Source: an uncultured Collinsella sp.
GTDB lineage: Bacteria; Actinomycetota; Coriobacteriia; Coriobacteriales; Coriobacteriaceae
DNA length: 34,770 bases
Direction: 5' to 3'
Assembly: GCA_900554645.1 (NCBI GenBank)
Contig: USIE01000012.1
Coordinates: forward strand, 1-34,770
The notes under the pieces were generated by a model. The model made no database searches. It was not told where the DNA came from and saw nothing but the letters and a program-made list of their open reading frames with translations. The translations under genes were made by a program, and so were the position numbers. Shown here one piece after another: positions 1 to 8,686 of the stretch (the first letter of the stretch is position 1; every line of letters begins with the position of its first letter).

Positions 1-25
1 GCGAGTTAGCCGGCAGGTCGGCATG
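1..25. other. Unrelated GC-rich edge sequence next to a cut gene
   Basis: The first 25 bases are GC-rich, while the following 1.5 kb is clearly AT-rich. The minus-strand ABC gene reaches a stop exactly at this junction, before its H-loop and C-terminal region. The edge therefore looks like the end of another sequence (insertion element, rearrangement or assembly join). It is too short to identify. Confidence 0.4.
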
Positions 26-1513
26 TCAATCCTGGTCTAACAGAGCCTTATCTAAATTGTTGCAAGGCTCATCCAAAATAATAATAGAATAACTGCTCAG
101 AAAGGCCCTGCAAAGTAATAGAGAAGCCAGTTCTCCGCCAGACAAATTGTGTCCCCTAGCTCCAATGATGGGATTTACTTCAAATAATTTATCGAGGCTA
201 AAACCCTTCAAAAGATAGATGAGTTTTTCAGAGTCAATATCTACAAGACCATAGTAAAGAGCCTTCCTGAAAGTTCCCCCCATTATCAAATGTCTTTGCG
301 GCATAGTTGCGCAGGGTAGCTGGATTAAAGTCGAACCATCGAAAATGACAGTAGACTCATTAACACACAGTCTGCCAGCAACTGGCGACAATAATCCGTT
401 CAATACTTCCAGAAATGAAGATTTACCACATGCATTAGGGCCGCTTACTAAAACCAGACAAGGTGCCTGTATCGTGCAATCTGGAATTGTTATCCTCTCA
501 TTAGTTTCGTTCGACGAAAACGAGAGAATGATTCCTTTCCAACTTATTCGCTCAGCGTGATCGAAACATATCAAATTAGGTTTATCAGCTTCCAAAAGAC
601 GACGTAATTCCAAGACACGGTGCAACGATCTAAACGACGGCTGAAGCTGAGCCCAACAATTCAGAACAAGAGGAAAAGGAGAATAGCATAGAAGTACAAG
701 TTGATAGCTCTGCACCGCAATCCCGACCGTCAGTCCGCGCTTTGACACAAGGAAAATAAGCAGCAGAACTGAAAGCAAGCCAGTAATGATGTTGCCAGCG
801 TCAACTATTTCAGTTGCCAATCTCGCAAAGACACTCTCCTCAACTCGAGAGTTCCTGCAGGCTTTAAGCATCTTTTTATAGCGAAGTAATTCCAAGTTAA
901 TTGAACGAGAAACACGAATGTAAAGTCGACAATTTATTAGTTGGGCTAAATAAGCAGAACCCCTCGCCTGGGCCTCCAATGCCTTTTCGCTCTTAGTCGA
1001 TAGCTTACTAAGAGCGAACGGATATAGAAGCGAAATAAACAATGCTGAAACACAAACAGGAATCAAAAGCAACAAAGAGATATTAGATAGTGCCACAAAC
1101 GATACCAAACCCGTCACTAGGCACGGAAGAAACGCAGTTGTAAATATTCCAATCATCGGCTGTAGGTTCCCAGCCTCTTCAATGCGCGATAACAGGTAGT
1201 CACTGTCTTTTGCTAAAACTAAGGGCCGCTCTAAAGCATGGCGGGCAAGCAATCTATAGAAGCAGTTAGTGCCATCGGAAGCCAATTGCTCCGCATTTTT
1301 TGATCTGAACAGGTTTGTCACCAGCTCAACTGAGAGCAATACTAGCAGGCCTAACCCAATGCATAAAACGTTACGATAATTAGAGCGAAGCAGGCCATAG
1401 TCTATTATCAACGATTCAGCTTTAACAACAGACAGCTCCACCAGGGCAGATAAAATGCAGAGCGCCATCAACTTGATTACTGTCGTCTTATTTTGAATAA
1501 AAAGCTCTGGCAT
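26..1513 (-). CDS. ABC exporter half-transporter (TMD-NBD), C-terminus cut
   Basis: The 495-aa product has a hydrophobic N-terminal transmembrane domain (about residues 10-290, with several helices) followed by an ATP-binding domain. The Walker A motif GPNACGKSS lies near residue 358, the signature LSGGE near 456, Walker B IIILDEP near 476 and a D-loop-like NNLD just after. The protein stops 7 residues later, so the H-loop histidine and the final helices (about 40-60 residues in this family) are missing. The start has a GAGGGG ribosome site. The gene is much more AT-rich than every neighbour, which suggests horizontal acquisition. Half-transporters of this type export lipids, peptides or bacteriocins; nothing here fixes the substrate. 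The missing end coincides with the window edge, so the truncation may reflect an insertion or assembly limit rather than true decay. Confidence 0.75.
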   Translation of the reverse strand: MPELFIQNKTTVIKLMALCILSALVELSVVKAESLIIDYGLLRSNYRNVLCIGLGLLVLLSVELVTNLFRSKNAEQLASDGTNCFYRLLARHALERPLVLAKDSDYLLSRIEEAGNLQPMIGIFTTAFLPCLVTGLVSFVALSNISLLLLIPVCVSALFISLLYPFALSKLSTKSEKALEAQARGSAYLAQLINCRLYIRVSRSINLELLRYKKMLKACRNSRVEESVFARLATEIVDAGNIITGLLSVLLLIFLVSKRGLTVGIAVQSYQLVLLCYSPFPLVLNCWAQLQPSFRSLHRVLELRRLLEADKPNLICFDHAERISWKGIILSFSSNETNERITIPDCTIQAPCLVLVSGPNACGKSSFLEVLNGLLSPVAGRLCVNESTVIFDGSTLIQLPCATMPQRHLIMGGTFRKALYYGLVDIDSEKLIYLLKGFSLDKLFEVNPIIGARGHNLSGGELASLLLCRAFLSSYSIIILDEPCNNLDKALLDQD

Positions 1514-1535
1514 ATGTCCATCCCCTCAACTAATA

Positions 1536-1541
1536 ATTATA
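1536..1541 (-). promoter_or_regulatory. Candidate -10 box of the AT-rich ABC gene
   Basis: A perfect TATAAT on the minus strand lies 23 bp upstream of the ATG at 1513. No good -35 box is visible at 16-18 bp, so this is a weak call. Confidence 0.35.
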
Positions 1542-1638
1542 GCTAGAAAGATGACATTTTTATTCTATAGCCTTAAGCAGCACGCTTTGCTGACGTCAAA
1601 TCTTGTCATTACAAACATGCACCTTAGGCTTAAGACTC

Positions 1639-1668
1639 AAAAAAGGGGCGGCTGAGATGGCCGTCCCC
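1639..1668 (-). terminator. Rho-independent terminator after the DUF1275 gene
   Basis: On the minus strand a GC-rich stem (GGGGACGGCC / GCCGCCCC, loop about 6 nt) is followed directly by six T. It lies about 50 bp past the stop codon at 1720. Confidence 0.75.
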
Positions 1669-1688
1669 TCCCCATTATCGATCTATCT

Positions 1689-1711
1689 GGCAAAGGGACA
1701 GCCCCTTTGCC
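1689..1711. repeat. CAAAGGG/CCCTTTG inverted repeat
   Basis: GGCAAAGGG and CCCTTTGCC form a 9-bp perfect palindrome with a 5-nt loop, followed by GCAT. A near copy lies at 22944-22966, also followed by GCAT and also between a minus-strand stop codon and a terminator. Confidence 0.7.
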
Positions 1712-1719
1712 GCATTCGG

Positions 1720-2436
1720 TTACTTTCGGCAGCCCTCTTTCCAAGCCTCGGCCGCAACCTTCCAGCGTAAGCGCAAGTCGCGCTCGCGGTCGATGAACAT
1801 GATGGCAAACGCGACAAACAGCAGCAAGCTCGCCACGACGATGGCGTGCAGGCCCATGCGCTCAATACACCAGTTGCCCAACACGGCGCCAAACACAAAG
1901 GTAAAGATCACGCCAAAGTACAGCAGGCCGTTTTCCAAAAAGCCGCGCCTGTGGGTGATGATGTAATCGTCCACGTTTTGCAGCGCGTTGCGCAAGTTGC
2001 CGATGCACATGGTCGTGGCGATGCCGTGACCGTGGATCTTGCGGAAGCTCTCGACCTGCATGCCGCAGGCAAACGAAGTGAGGCAGTTGGCGAGCAGGTT
2101 GTAACCGCCACCGGGGATAAAGCTCACGCCCAGCAAGATGACGGCTTCAAAGAACACCGTCACCTGACGCCAGTGGATCACGCTGCCAAACCGCTCGTGT
2201 ACCAGATCGGCAAGCATAATGCCCACGGCAAACGACACCACAGGGAAGAAGTAGCGCCCCGCAAGTGCCCAATTGCCCTCCGAGATGCTCACGCCCACCA
2301 GCAAGATGTTGCCCGTCTGCGCGTTAGCGAAAACATGGTCGCGCCCAATGTACGAATACACATCCATAAAGCCGCCGGCGAGCGCCAGGATAATGCCCAG
2401 TTCGATGGACTCCGATATCTGTTTGGCACGCTGCAT
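1720..2436 (-). CDS. DUF1275 (YoaK-type) integral membrane protein
   Basis: This 238-aa protein is strongly hydrophobic with about six or seven membrane segments. Near the N-terminus it carries the family pattern GGFMDVYSYI followed by NAQTGN, typical of DUF1275/YoaK proteins. The family has no firmly established function; a transport role is often assumed. An open frame extends upstream to 2667, but the ATG at 2436 is preceded by AAGGAGGA at good spacing and begins where family homology begins, so I use it. It is followed by an inverted repeat and a terminator and looks monocistronic. The gene at 2687 is divergent. Confidence 0.85.
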   Translation of the reverse strand: MQRAKQISESIELGIILALAGGFMDVYSYIGRDHVFANAQTGNILLVGVSISEGNWALAGRYFFPVVSFAVGIMLADLVHERFGSVIHWRQVTVFFEAVILLGVSFIPGGGYNLLANCLTSFACGMQVESFRKIHGHGIATTMCIGNLRNALQNVDDYIITHRRGFLENGLLYFGVIFTFVFGAVLGNWCIERMGLHAIVVASLLLFVAFAIMFIDRERDLRLRWKVAAEAWKEGCRK

Positions 2437-2686
2437 CGTCGTGCATCCTCCTTGTTGACGACCCTCTCGTGCGTTGGCGGAAACATAGCCGCCGTTCATA
2501 CTGTAACCCATTGACAACATGGCGTGCGCGCGAGACGGGTTCTCCAACGCGCGGATACACAGTCTGGAAACAAACGGCGGGCGCGGCGCCGACACCCGAA
2601 GCCTCGTGTACTCCACCAGTCTTTTTAGCCCCGTCCCAAAAAGACTGGTTACAATTACGTGCAGCATACTAACAACGGGAGGAATC

Positions 2687-4837
2687 GTGGCAAAAAAGCC
2701 CCAGGACGCTCAGCACAACCAGCACGGCAAGCATGCCCAGCGCGGCCAGCAGCAAAAGCGCGGCGACAAGGCGCAGGCCACGGTCTCCCCCGCCACCCGG
2801 GTCGCGCACGCCCCGGCTGCGCCCGCCCGTCCCTGGCGCCCGGGCCGCGATAAGTTCCTCCCCGTCAGCCGCGCCGACATGGATGCGCGCGGCTGGGACC
2901 AGTGCGACTTTGTCTACATCTGCGGCGACGCCTACGTGGACCATCCCAGCTTTGGCATGGCCATCATCAGCCGCGTCCTCGACGCGCACGGCTACAAGGT
3001 GGGCATCATCTGCCAACCCGACTGGACCGACCCCGCCAGCATCACCGTGCTCGGCGAGCCGCGCCTGGGCTTTCTCGTCAGTGCCGGTAACATGGACTCC
3101 ATGGTCAACCACTATTCGGTGACCAAGCACCGCCGCCACACCGACGCCTATACCCCCGGTGGCGAGGAGGGGCGCCGTCCCAACCGAGCCGTCACGGTCT
3201 ATGGCAACCTCATCCGCCAGACGTTCAAGGACGCCCCCATCATCATCGGCGGCATCGAGGCGAGCCTGCGTCGCCTGGCCCATTACGACTACTGGCAGGA
3301 CAAGCTCAAGCGCTCGGTGCTGCTCGATTCGGGCGCCGATATCCTCATCTACGGCATGGGCGAGCACGCGATTGTCGAGATCGCCGACGCGCTCGATGCC
3401 GGACTGCCTGTCGATCAGATCACCTACATCAACGGTACCGTCTACCGCACGGGTTCGCTCGACGAGGTCTACGACTACGACCTGCTGCCCAGCTGGGACG
3501 ACCTTGCCGCCGACAAGCTCAACTACGCGCGCAGTTTTAATGTGCAGCAGCAGAACATGGACCCCATCACCGGGCATCGTCTGGTAGAGCCCTACCCCAA
3601 CAGCGTCTATGTGGTGCAGAACCCGCCGTCGGCAACACTCACCACCGATGAGATGGACGAGGTTGCCGAACTCCCCTACGCACGCGATTGGCATCCCGAC
3701 TACGACGCGGCAGGCGGCGTGCCGGCCTTTGCCGAGATCAAGTTTTCCATTAGCTCCAACCGCGGCTGTTTTGGCGAGTGCTCGTTTTGCGCCCTCACCT
3801 TCCACCAGGGCCGCGTGTTGCAGATGCGCAGCCACGACTCGATCATGCGCGAGGCCGAGCTGCTCACGCGCGATCCCGAGTTTAAGGGCTACATCAACGA
3901 CGTGGGCGGACCGACGGCCAACTTTAGCCGCCCTGCCTGCGACAAGCAGCTCAAGCACGGCGTGTGCAAGAACAAGCGCTGCCTATGGCCGAGCGTGTGC
4001 AAGAACATGGTGGTCGACGAGAGCGGCTACACGCAGCTGCTGCGCGACCTGCGCCAGCTGCCGGGCGTCAAGAAGGTCTTCGTCCGCAGCGGCATCCGCT
4101 TTGACTACACCATGGCCGATGCCTCGGACGAGTTTTTACGCGAGCTGCTGGAACACCATGTCTCGGGCCAGCTACGCGTAGCGCCCGAGCACGTGAGCGA
4201 CGCGGTGCTGTCCGTGATGGGCAAGCCGAGCCGCGCCGTCTACGATGCATTCTGTCGTAAATTTGAACGCCTGAACCGCGAATACGGACTCAAGCAGTAC
4301 GTGGTGCCGTATCTGATCTCGAGCCATCCTGGCTCGACGATGAAGGAAGCCGTGGACCTGGCCGAGGCCGTGCGCGACATGGGCTACATGCCCGAGCAGG
4401 TGCAGGACTTCTACCCCACCCCGTCCACCATGTCGACCTGCATGTACTACACCGGCGTGGACCCACGCACCATGCAGCCGATCTACGTGGCACGCGACCC
4501 GCACGAGAAGGCCATGCAACGCGCGCTCATCCAGTATCGCAAGCCCGAGAACTACAAGCTGGTGCGCGAGGCGCTGGAAAAAGCCGGGCGTCGTGACCTG
4601 ATCGGCTACACCAAACACTGTCTAATCCGCCCCGTGCCGCCGCGCCCGGGTGAGACGTCTGCTGGCGGTGGGCATGGCACCGGCAAGAAAGGCGGCAAGC
4701 CGCACGGTGGCGCTGGCGGCAAGGGACCCAAAGGCAGCAAGGGGCACGGCGGCATGTCGCGTGCACAGAACACTGCCGGGCGCAACCGTGCAGCTCAGGG
4801 GCGTCAGGGCGCCAACGGAGGCGGGCGTCGCAACTAG
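2687..4837 (+). CDS. YgiQ family radical SAM protein (UPF0313)
   Basis: The 716-aa product belongs to the YgiQ/UPF0313 radical SAM family. The N-terminal half holds the family sequence beginning FLPVSRADMDARGWDQCDFV. The [4Fe-4S] binding motif CxxxCxxC appears as CFGECSFC at residues 361-368, and a second cysteine cluster (C..GVCKNKRC..SVC) lies about 60 residues further on. The reaction is not established for the family. The last 75 or so residues are a low-complexity Gly/Lys/Arg tail, probably disordered and possibly RNA-binding. The frame is open from 2519, but a GTG at 2687 follows GGGAGGA at ideal spacing. The stop codon overlaps the convergent stop of the CPBP gene in a shared CTAG. Confidence 0.9.
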   Translation: MAKKPQDAQHNQHGKHAQRGQQQKRGDKAQATVSPATRVAHAPAAPARPWRPGRDKFLPVSRADMDARGWDQCDFVYICGDAYVDHPSFGMAIISRVLDAHGYKVGIICQPDWTDPASITVLGEPRLGFLVSAGNMDSMVNHYSVTKHRRHTDAYTPGGEEGRRPNRAVTVYGNLIRQTFKDAPIIIGGIEASLRRLAHYDYWQDKLKRSVLLDSGADILIYGMGEHAIVEIADALDAGLPVDQITYINGTVYRTGSLDEVYDYDLLPSWDDLAADKLNYARSFNVQQQNMDPITGHRLVEPYPNSVYVVQNPPSATLTTDEMDEVAELPYARDWHPDYDAAGGVPAFAEIKFSISSNRGCFGECSFCALTFHQGRVLQMRSHDSIMREAELLTRDPEFKGYINDVGGPTANFSRPACDKQLKHGVCKNKRCLWPSVCKNMVVDESGYTQLLRDLRQLPGVKKVFVRSGIRFDYTMADASDEFLRELLEHHVSGQLRVAPEHVSDAVLSVMGKPSRAVYDAFCRKFERLNREYGLKQYVVPYLISSHPGSTMKEAVDLAEAVRDMGYMPEQVQDFYPTPSTMSTCMYYTGVDPRTMQPIYVARDPHEKAMQRALIQYRKPENYKLVREALEKAGRRDLIGYTKHCLIRPVPPRPGETSAGGGHGTGKKGGKPHGGAGGKGPKGSKGHGGMSRAQNTAGRNRAAQGRQGANGGGRRN

Positions 4838-5745
4838 GGCAGCGGCGCGCTCGCTGCGCCCATCCCACACGCGTGGCGCAGCGAGCGCATAGCCTCAGCG
4901 AGGATGACGCCGGCGATAGCGACCGTGATTACCACGTCGAGCGGTGTGTTCACAAACCACAACAGACCCATCAGGTACGACCCGGCGTTAAAGGCAAAGT
5001 GCAGCAGGATCGTGTAGCGGAGCTTTCCGGTGGTCACGAGCACCCAGCCAAAGACCAGACCGGCGGCACCCGCATAGCAGCCCTGCACCCAGTTCATGTG
5101 CATAAAACCGAAGATTGCCGCCTGCAGCACAATCGCCGCGGCGATACCCCACGTGCTTGGTGCCGCCCAGGGCACCATGGCGCCCTCCTGCGCGCTCGCA
5201 CGACGCCGGCGCTTCCAAAGCGGGCGGCACTGCGGATTAAACGCTCGTAGCGAAAACTCAAAAACAATGCCGCGCACCAGCAACTCCTCGCAAAACGGAG
5301 CGCCGAGCACCGTGGTCAGGACGGCAAGAAGGTTGGTATCGCCCAAGCCTGTTTCCTCGACGAGCTCGCTATAGTCCGCCGCGACCTCGGGCAGCAGCGA
5401 CAGCGCGCCGTCGCATAGGTAGCTAATGACCACCTGCATGGATAGGCCGATCACGACAACGCATGCGATGCGCTTCCACGCCCCACGCGCTCCCCCGCCG
5501 AGCGGATGTTCGCTTTGCCGGCGTGCCATAAACGAACGCGGCCACAGATAACGCCACCACAGCAGCGCCATCAAAAACGATGCCGTCTGCGCGACGGCCT
5601 GAAGCAATTGAATGTCGAGGTCATCGATCGAAAAACCCATGAACACCGATGCGACGCCAAGGGCGGAGAACAAAACGACGCTCAGGACAATATCGGCAGC
5701 GACGACGCCAAAACAGGCAAGCGCCCAAATCATCGCATTGAGCAT
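4834..5745 (-). CDS. CPBP family intramembrane metalloprotease
   Basis: A 303-aa membrane protein with the three signature motifs of CPBP (CAAX/Abi) proteases: paired glutamates in CEELLVRG (E153/E154), the histidine of FGFMHMNW (H216) and HFAFN (H249, N253). These residues form the active site in the family. Members process prenylated or secreted peptides or take part in bacteriocin immunity; the substrate here is unknown. About seven hydrophobic segments are visible. The ATG at 5745 has GAGGAGG 6 nt upstream. A much longer open frame to 6120 is basic and not family-like, so I reject that start. It is convergent with the YgiQ gene, with a 4-nt stop overlap. Confidence 0.85.
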   Translation of the reverse strand: MLNAMIWALACFGVVAADIVLSVVLFSALGVASVFMGFSIDDLDIQLLQAVAQTASFLMALLWWRYLWPRSFMARRQSEHPLGGGARGAWKRIACVVVIGLSMQVVISYLCDGALSLLPEVAADYSELVEETGLGDTNLLAVLTTVLGAPFCEELLVRGIVFEFSLRAFNPQCRPLWKRRRRASAQEGAMVPWAAPSTWGIAAAIVLQAAIFGFMHMNWVQGCYAGAAGLVFGWVLVTTGKLRYTILLHFAFNAGSYLMGLLWFVNTPLDVVITVAIAGVILAEAMRSLRHACGMGAASAPLP

Positions 5746-5803
5746 GCCAACCTCCTCAAAACCGTTCCCTAGTTCTACCACAACTCGGCAGAGAGCTAAT
5801 CCC

Positions 5804-5829
5804 ATGGGGACGGAGGAAAACGGATCACT
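5804..5829. repeat. GGGGACGGAG box, copy 1
   Basis: ATGGGGACGGAG, then an A-run and ACGGATCA, recurs at 6201-6226. The two copies are direct repeats on either side of the RelB-like gene and its upstream region. A shorter GGGGACGGA is also present near 24463. Confidence 0.7.
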
Positions 5830-6029
5830 TATTGATGAGAATCGGGCGCAGTGCCAAAAGCCCCGTTGGGCGAGATGTCGAACGGGAAGGTGCCGCAGCG
5901 ATTGAACGCAGCGATAAACATGCGGATGGCGTTGGACGGCGTGGTGCCCACGAGCTGAGTTGCCGCCGCGAAGGCCGCCTTTTCCTCGGGCAAGACCTTC
6001 GCGACAACCGGGGTCATGTGTTCTGCCAT
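5829..6029 (-). CDS. RelB/DinJ family antitoxin, no toxin partner
   Basis: This 66-aa protein has the ribbon-helix-helix pattern of RelB/DinJ antitoxins: an N-terminal strand (TPVVAKVLPEEK) followed by TTPSNAIRMFIAAFNRCGTFPFD, matching the usual SDAIRLFL...GLPFD region. In the family, the N-terminus dimerises to bind operator DNA and the C-terminus binds a RelE/YafQ-type toxin. Here the C-terminus is short and no toxin gene lies downstream; the next gene is the CPBP protease. It may be an orphan antitoxin or regulator. The ATG at 6029 has AAGGAAG upstream. The gene and its presumed operator are enclosed by two GGGGACGGAG direct repeats. Confidence 0.7.
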   Translation of the reverse strand: MAEHMTPVVAKVLPEEKAAFAAATQLVGTTPSNAIRMFIAAFNRCGTFPFDISPNGAFGTAPDSHQ

Positions 6030-6143
6030 GGCGCTTCCTTTTTGAAACGACGGTGGTGCGGATAGATGCGGGCCACGCGGCTGGGCGACGGGCTGTGAAG
6101 GCAACCCGATTGGCCCGCATCTGGAGTTTGTTTCTACTGCGTT

Positions 6144-6172
6144 GGTATTACTTGGTAATCCTAAGTATTACC
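6144..6172 (-). promoter_or_regulatory. Candidate autoregulatory operator of the RelB-like gene
   Basis: GGTATTACTT and AAGTATTACC form an imperfect palindrome around GGTAATCCT, giving three related GGTAWTMC boxes within 29 bp. It lies 115 bp upstream of the antitoxin start. RelB-type proteins usually bind short palindromes in their own promoter; assignment to this gene is inference. Confidence 0.4.
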
Positions 6173-6200
6173 CCGCAGATAGAATACCATACCCAACCCT

Positions 6201-6226
6201 ATGGGGACGGAGAAAAAACGGATCAT
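6201..6226. repeat. GGGGACGGAG box, copy 2
   Basis: Second copy of the direct repeat seen at 5804-5829, in the same orientation and ending in ACGGATCA. Confidence 0.7.
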
Positions 6227-6245
6227 TTTGTTGCTGAGTAAGTAT

Positions 6246-7625
6246 TTAGAGCGTGATGATGTCCGAGATATTGAGGGCCTGAGCGTCGACGGCATCGTGC
6301 GTGGCAAGCAACAGCATGCGGCCGTCGAGCAAGTCGAGCACAACCTCGGCGCATGCGTCGCGCGCAGCGGTATCTAGGCCGGTAAAGGGCTCGTCCAGAA
6401 TCACTGCGCCGCCCGGACACAGCAGGGCTCGGGCAATCTCGACGCGACGGCGCTGCCCGCCCGAAAGCTCGGCCACGCGAGCATGCACATCGACCCCCGG
6501 CACCAGCAGGCGCAACAGGGCCGCGGCACTCGAGGCGTCCACGCGTGCGTCGGCGCACACCAGCACGTTATCCAAAGCCGAGGCGCCCTCTACCAGGCGC
6601 ACATCCTGAAACACCATGGAGCACGGCGCGCACTCCCCCGCCGCCAGCGCAAGCAGCGTCGACTTGCCCACGCCCGAGGTGCCCATCACGCAGGCGCGCC
6701 CACCGGCGGGCACACGAAGCACCAGTCCGTCGAGCGCCGGAGCCCAGGGAGCGCGATCGCCCACGGCGAGCGCAAGCTCCGCAGCAGCCCTGCCGCCAGC
6801 AGAGCCGCCTGCACGTCCGCGAGGACAACGCCCATGCGCCCGCACAGCAGCACGCCATGCTGCGGGCCCCGAAGCCCGCAGCAGCCACACCAGCACGCGC
6901 TCGCATGCCCACGATGCCGCCACGACCAACACGGTCCACGCCAGCAGGTCAGCCGTCTCGATGAGCAGCTTCGCCTGATAGATGCGCTCACCCACGGTGC
7001 CCACCGCCATGCCGATCAGCTCCGCCGCCACGCCGGCCTTCCAGCTCATGCCAATCACGGCGCGGGCGCACGAAAGCACAAACGGCAGGACTTCGCGCCA
7101 GGTGTGGGCACAAAACAGTCGCCAACCCCGCACGCCATGCAGACGAAACATCTGCTCCAGCGGTTTATCCGCTTGCGTCAAGCCCTCGACCAGCGAAAAA
7201 TACACTCCCGGCAGCGCCATCAAAAAGACCGCCGCAATGCTTACGCGCGCCGACCCCAGCCAAATGAGCAGCAAGACCACCACGCAGGCAACCGGCGTCG
7301 CCTTAATAAATGAAAGCACCGGCGCCACCAGGCGGGCAGCCAGGCGCGAGCGCACCGAGACCCCGGCAAGCACGCCGCCGCACGCCGCGGCAAGCGCAAG
7401 CCCGCCTAAAATCCGCGCGCCGGAAGCCACCAGAATCGCCCACGTGCCGCCATCGCATACCAACCGCGACAGCGCCAAGGCCACGGCGCCCGGGCCCGGC
7501 AGTATCAACGGCTGCGCCACGAGCGCAGCCACCAATATCCACACGGCAAGCCAAAAGGCGGCAACGGCAACACCTGCCGCTACCGCCTTCGCATGTTTCG
7601 TCATCTGTAGGGCGAACACTCGCAC
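6246..7625 (-). CDS. ABC importer permease fused to its ATPase (SsuC-SsuB-like)
   Basis: One 459-aa open frame holds two subunits that are usually separate. Residues 15-250 are a BPD-type permease with about six helices and the EAA-like loop AELIGMAVGTVGERI (201-215), which contacts the ATPase. Residues 285-459 are an ATP-binding domain: Walker A GTSGVGKST (315-323), Q-loop Q340, signature LSGGQ (387-391), Walker B AVILDEP, and the switch histidine in ATHD (443). Only about 17 residues separate Walker A from the Q-loop, against roughly 40 in typical family members, so the beta subdomain is shortened. It uses GTG, 3 nt after the receptor gene stop, with GGAG overlapping that stop. With the upstream receptor it forms a complete importer of the sulfonate/nitrate/thiamine-precursor class; the substrate is unknown. 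Confidence 0.85.
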   Translation of the reverse strand: MRVFALQMTKHAKAVAAGVAVAAFWLAVWILVAALVAQPLILPGPGAVALALSRLVCDGGTWAILVASGARILGGLALAAACGGVLAGVSVRSRLAARLVAPVLSFIKATPVACVVVLLLIWLGSARVSIAAVFLMALPGVYFSLVEGLTQADKPLEQMFRLHGVRGWRLFCAHTWREVLPFVLSCARAVIGMSWKAGVAAELIGMAVGTVGERIYQAKLLIETADLLAWTVLVVAASWACERVLVWLLRASGPAAWRAAVRAHGRCPRGRAGGSAGGRAAAELALAVGDRAPWAPALDGLVLRVPAGGRACVMGTSGVGKSTLLALAAGECAPCSMVFQDVRLVEGASALDNVLVCADARVDASSAAALLRLLVPGVDVHARVAELSGGQRRRVEIARALLCPGGAVILDEPFTGLDTAARDACAEVVLDLLDGRMLLLATHDAVDAQALNISDIITL

Positions 7626-7628
7626 GGG

Positions 7629-8684
7629 CTACTCCATGTAGTAAAAATCGTCGGCCGGGACCTTGCCGCCCACGGCACTTGCATCCATATCGGCGAGCAC
7701 CTGCAGATATCCGCCAAGCGCCGCCTTCATATCCTTCCCCGTCTGGCACACGAGCATGCACCCGGGAATCGCTTTTTCGGCAATCGTGGCATTATCGACG
7801 ATGCCCGCGTCGACCACGGCCTGAGCCCAGTCCGCCGGCGCGGCGTTGACGGCCTTAACGCTTGCCGCATGACAGCGCAAAAACTCCGCCACAGCCTCGG
7901 GATGCTCCTGGGCAAACTCACGTCGAACCACGGTCACGCCCGTCACCAGGCGCGAGCCCGTGTCGCCCGCAAGATCGTCCCACACATCGGTCAGGCTCAC
8001 CGGCGCCGAAAGCTTGCCCTCGCTCTTGGCGATGGCAGCCGTCTTGAACGGCTCCGGCAGCACGCCCACGGCCGACGAGTCGGCGAGCAGGGCCGACAGT
8101 ACCTCGGTGGGCTCGCTCTTAAACTCAAGCGTCACCTGGCCCGTAAGACCTGCGCGCTCCAGCAGGTAGTTCATGACGTACTCGGGCGTTGTGCCCTTGC
8201 CCGTCATGTAGACGGTGCGACCCGCCAGGTCACCAAACGAAGCCACGCCCGCGTCGCCCGTCACCACGCTCAGCACGCCCAACGTGTTGATGTCGATGAC
8301 CTGCACCGCGCCCTCGGTCTTGTTGTAGAGCACGCTCGCCACGTTGGCAGGCACCAGGGCAATATCGACATCGCCCTGAATGACCTTGGGCACAATCTCA
8401 TCGGCCGCGGTGCTCACGGCAAAGTCAAAGTCATTGTCCGTGGCGCCCTCGGCCGCCTGGTCCATAAACTGCACCAAGCCGATCGAGGTCGGACCCTTGA
8501 GCGAAGCCACGTGCACCGCAACGGGCTTTGCGGTATCCGCTGCCGTGCCGGCCGCTGTCGACCCCGCGGCAGACCCCGCCCCCGCAGCCCCACCGCCGCA
8601 GCCGGCCAACGCAAGCGACAATGCGCCCGCGGCGAGCGCCGAGGCGAACCCCCGGCGCGACATCTCAAAATCAAACGCACGCAT
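7629..8684 (-). CDS. ABC substrate-binding lipoprotein (NMT1/SsuA-like), Tat-type signal
   Basis: A 351-aa solute receptor. The N-terminus reads MSRRGFASALAAGALSLALAGC: a twin-arginine pattern (SRRGFA) followed by a hydrophobic stretch and a lipobox ending in C29, so it is probably exported folded and lipid-anchored outside the membrane. The mature part resembles NMT1/SsuA-type receptors (GDVDIALVPANVAS, then a GTTPEYVMNYLLERAG region). ATGs exist at 8693, 8684 and 8663-8661; 8684 fits best, as GAGGGGG lies too close to 8693. The start falls at the end of the hydrogenase gene, which implies translational coupling. The partner permease-ATPase follows 3 nt downstream. The ligand cannot be read from the sequence. 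Confidence 0.85.
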   Translation of the reverse strand: MRAFDFEMSRRGFASALAAGALSLALAGCGGGAAGAGSAAGSTAAGTAADTAKPVAVHVASLKGPTSIGLVQFMDQAAEGATDNDFDFAVSTAADEIVPKVIQGDVDIALVPANVASVLYNKTEGAVQVIDINTLGVLSVVTGDAGVASFGDLAGRTVYMTGKGTTPEYVMNYLLERAGLTGQVTLEFKSEPTEVLSALLADSSAVGVLPEPFKTAAIAKSEGKLSAPVSLTDVWDDLAGDTGSRLVTGVTVVRREFAQEHPEAVAEFLRCHAASVKAVNAAPADWAQAVVDAGIVDNATIAEKAIPGCMLVCQTGKDMKAALGGYLQVLADMDASAVGGKVPADDFYYME

Positions 8685-8686
8685 CG

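Noticed and set aside
5746..6120. N-terminal extension of the CPBP protease
   Set aside because: The added 125 residues are basic and not membrane- or family-like, overlap the RelB-like gene in another frame, and the ATG at 5745 has a strong ribosome site.
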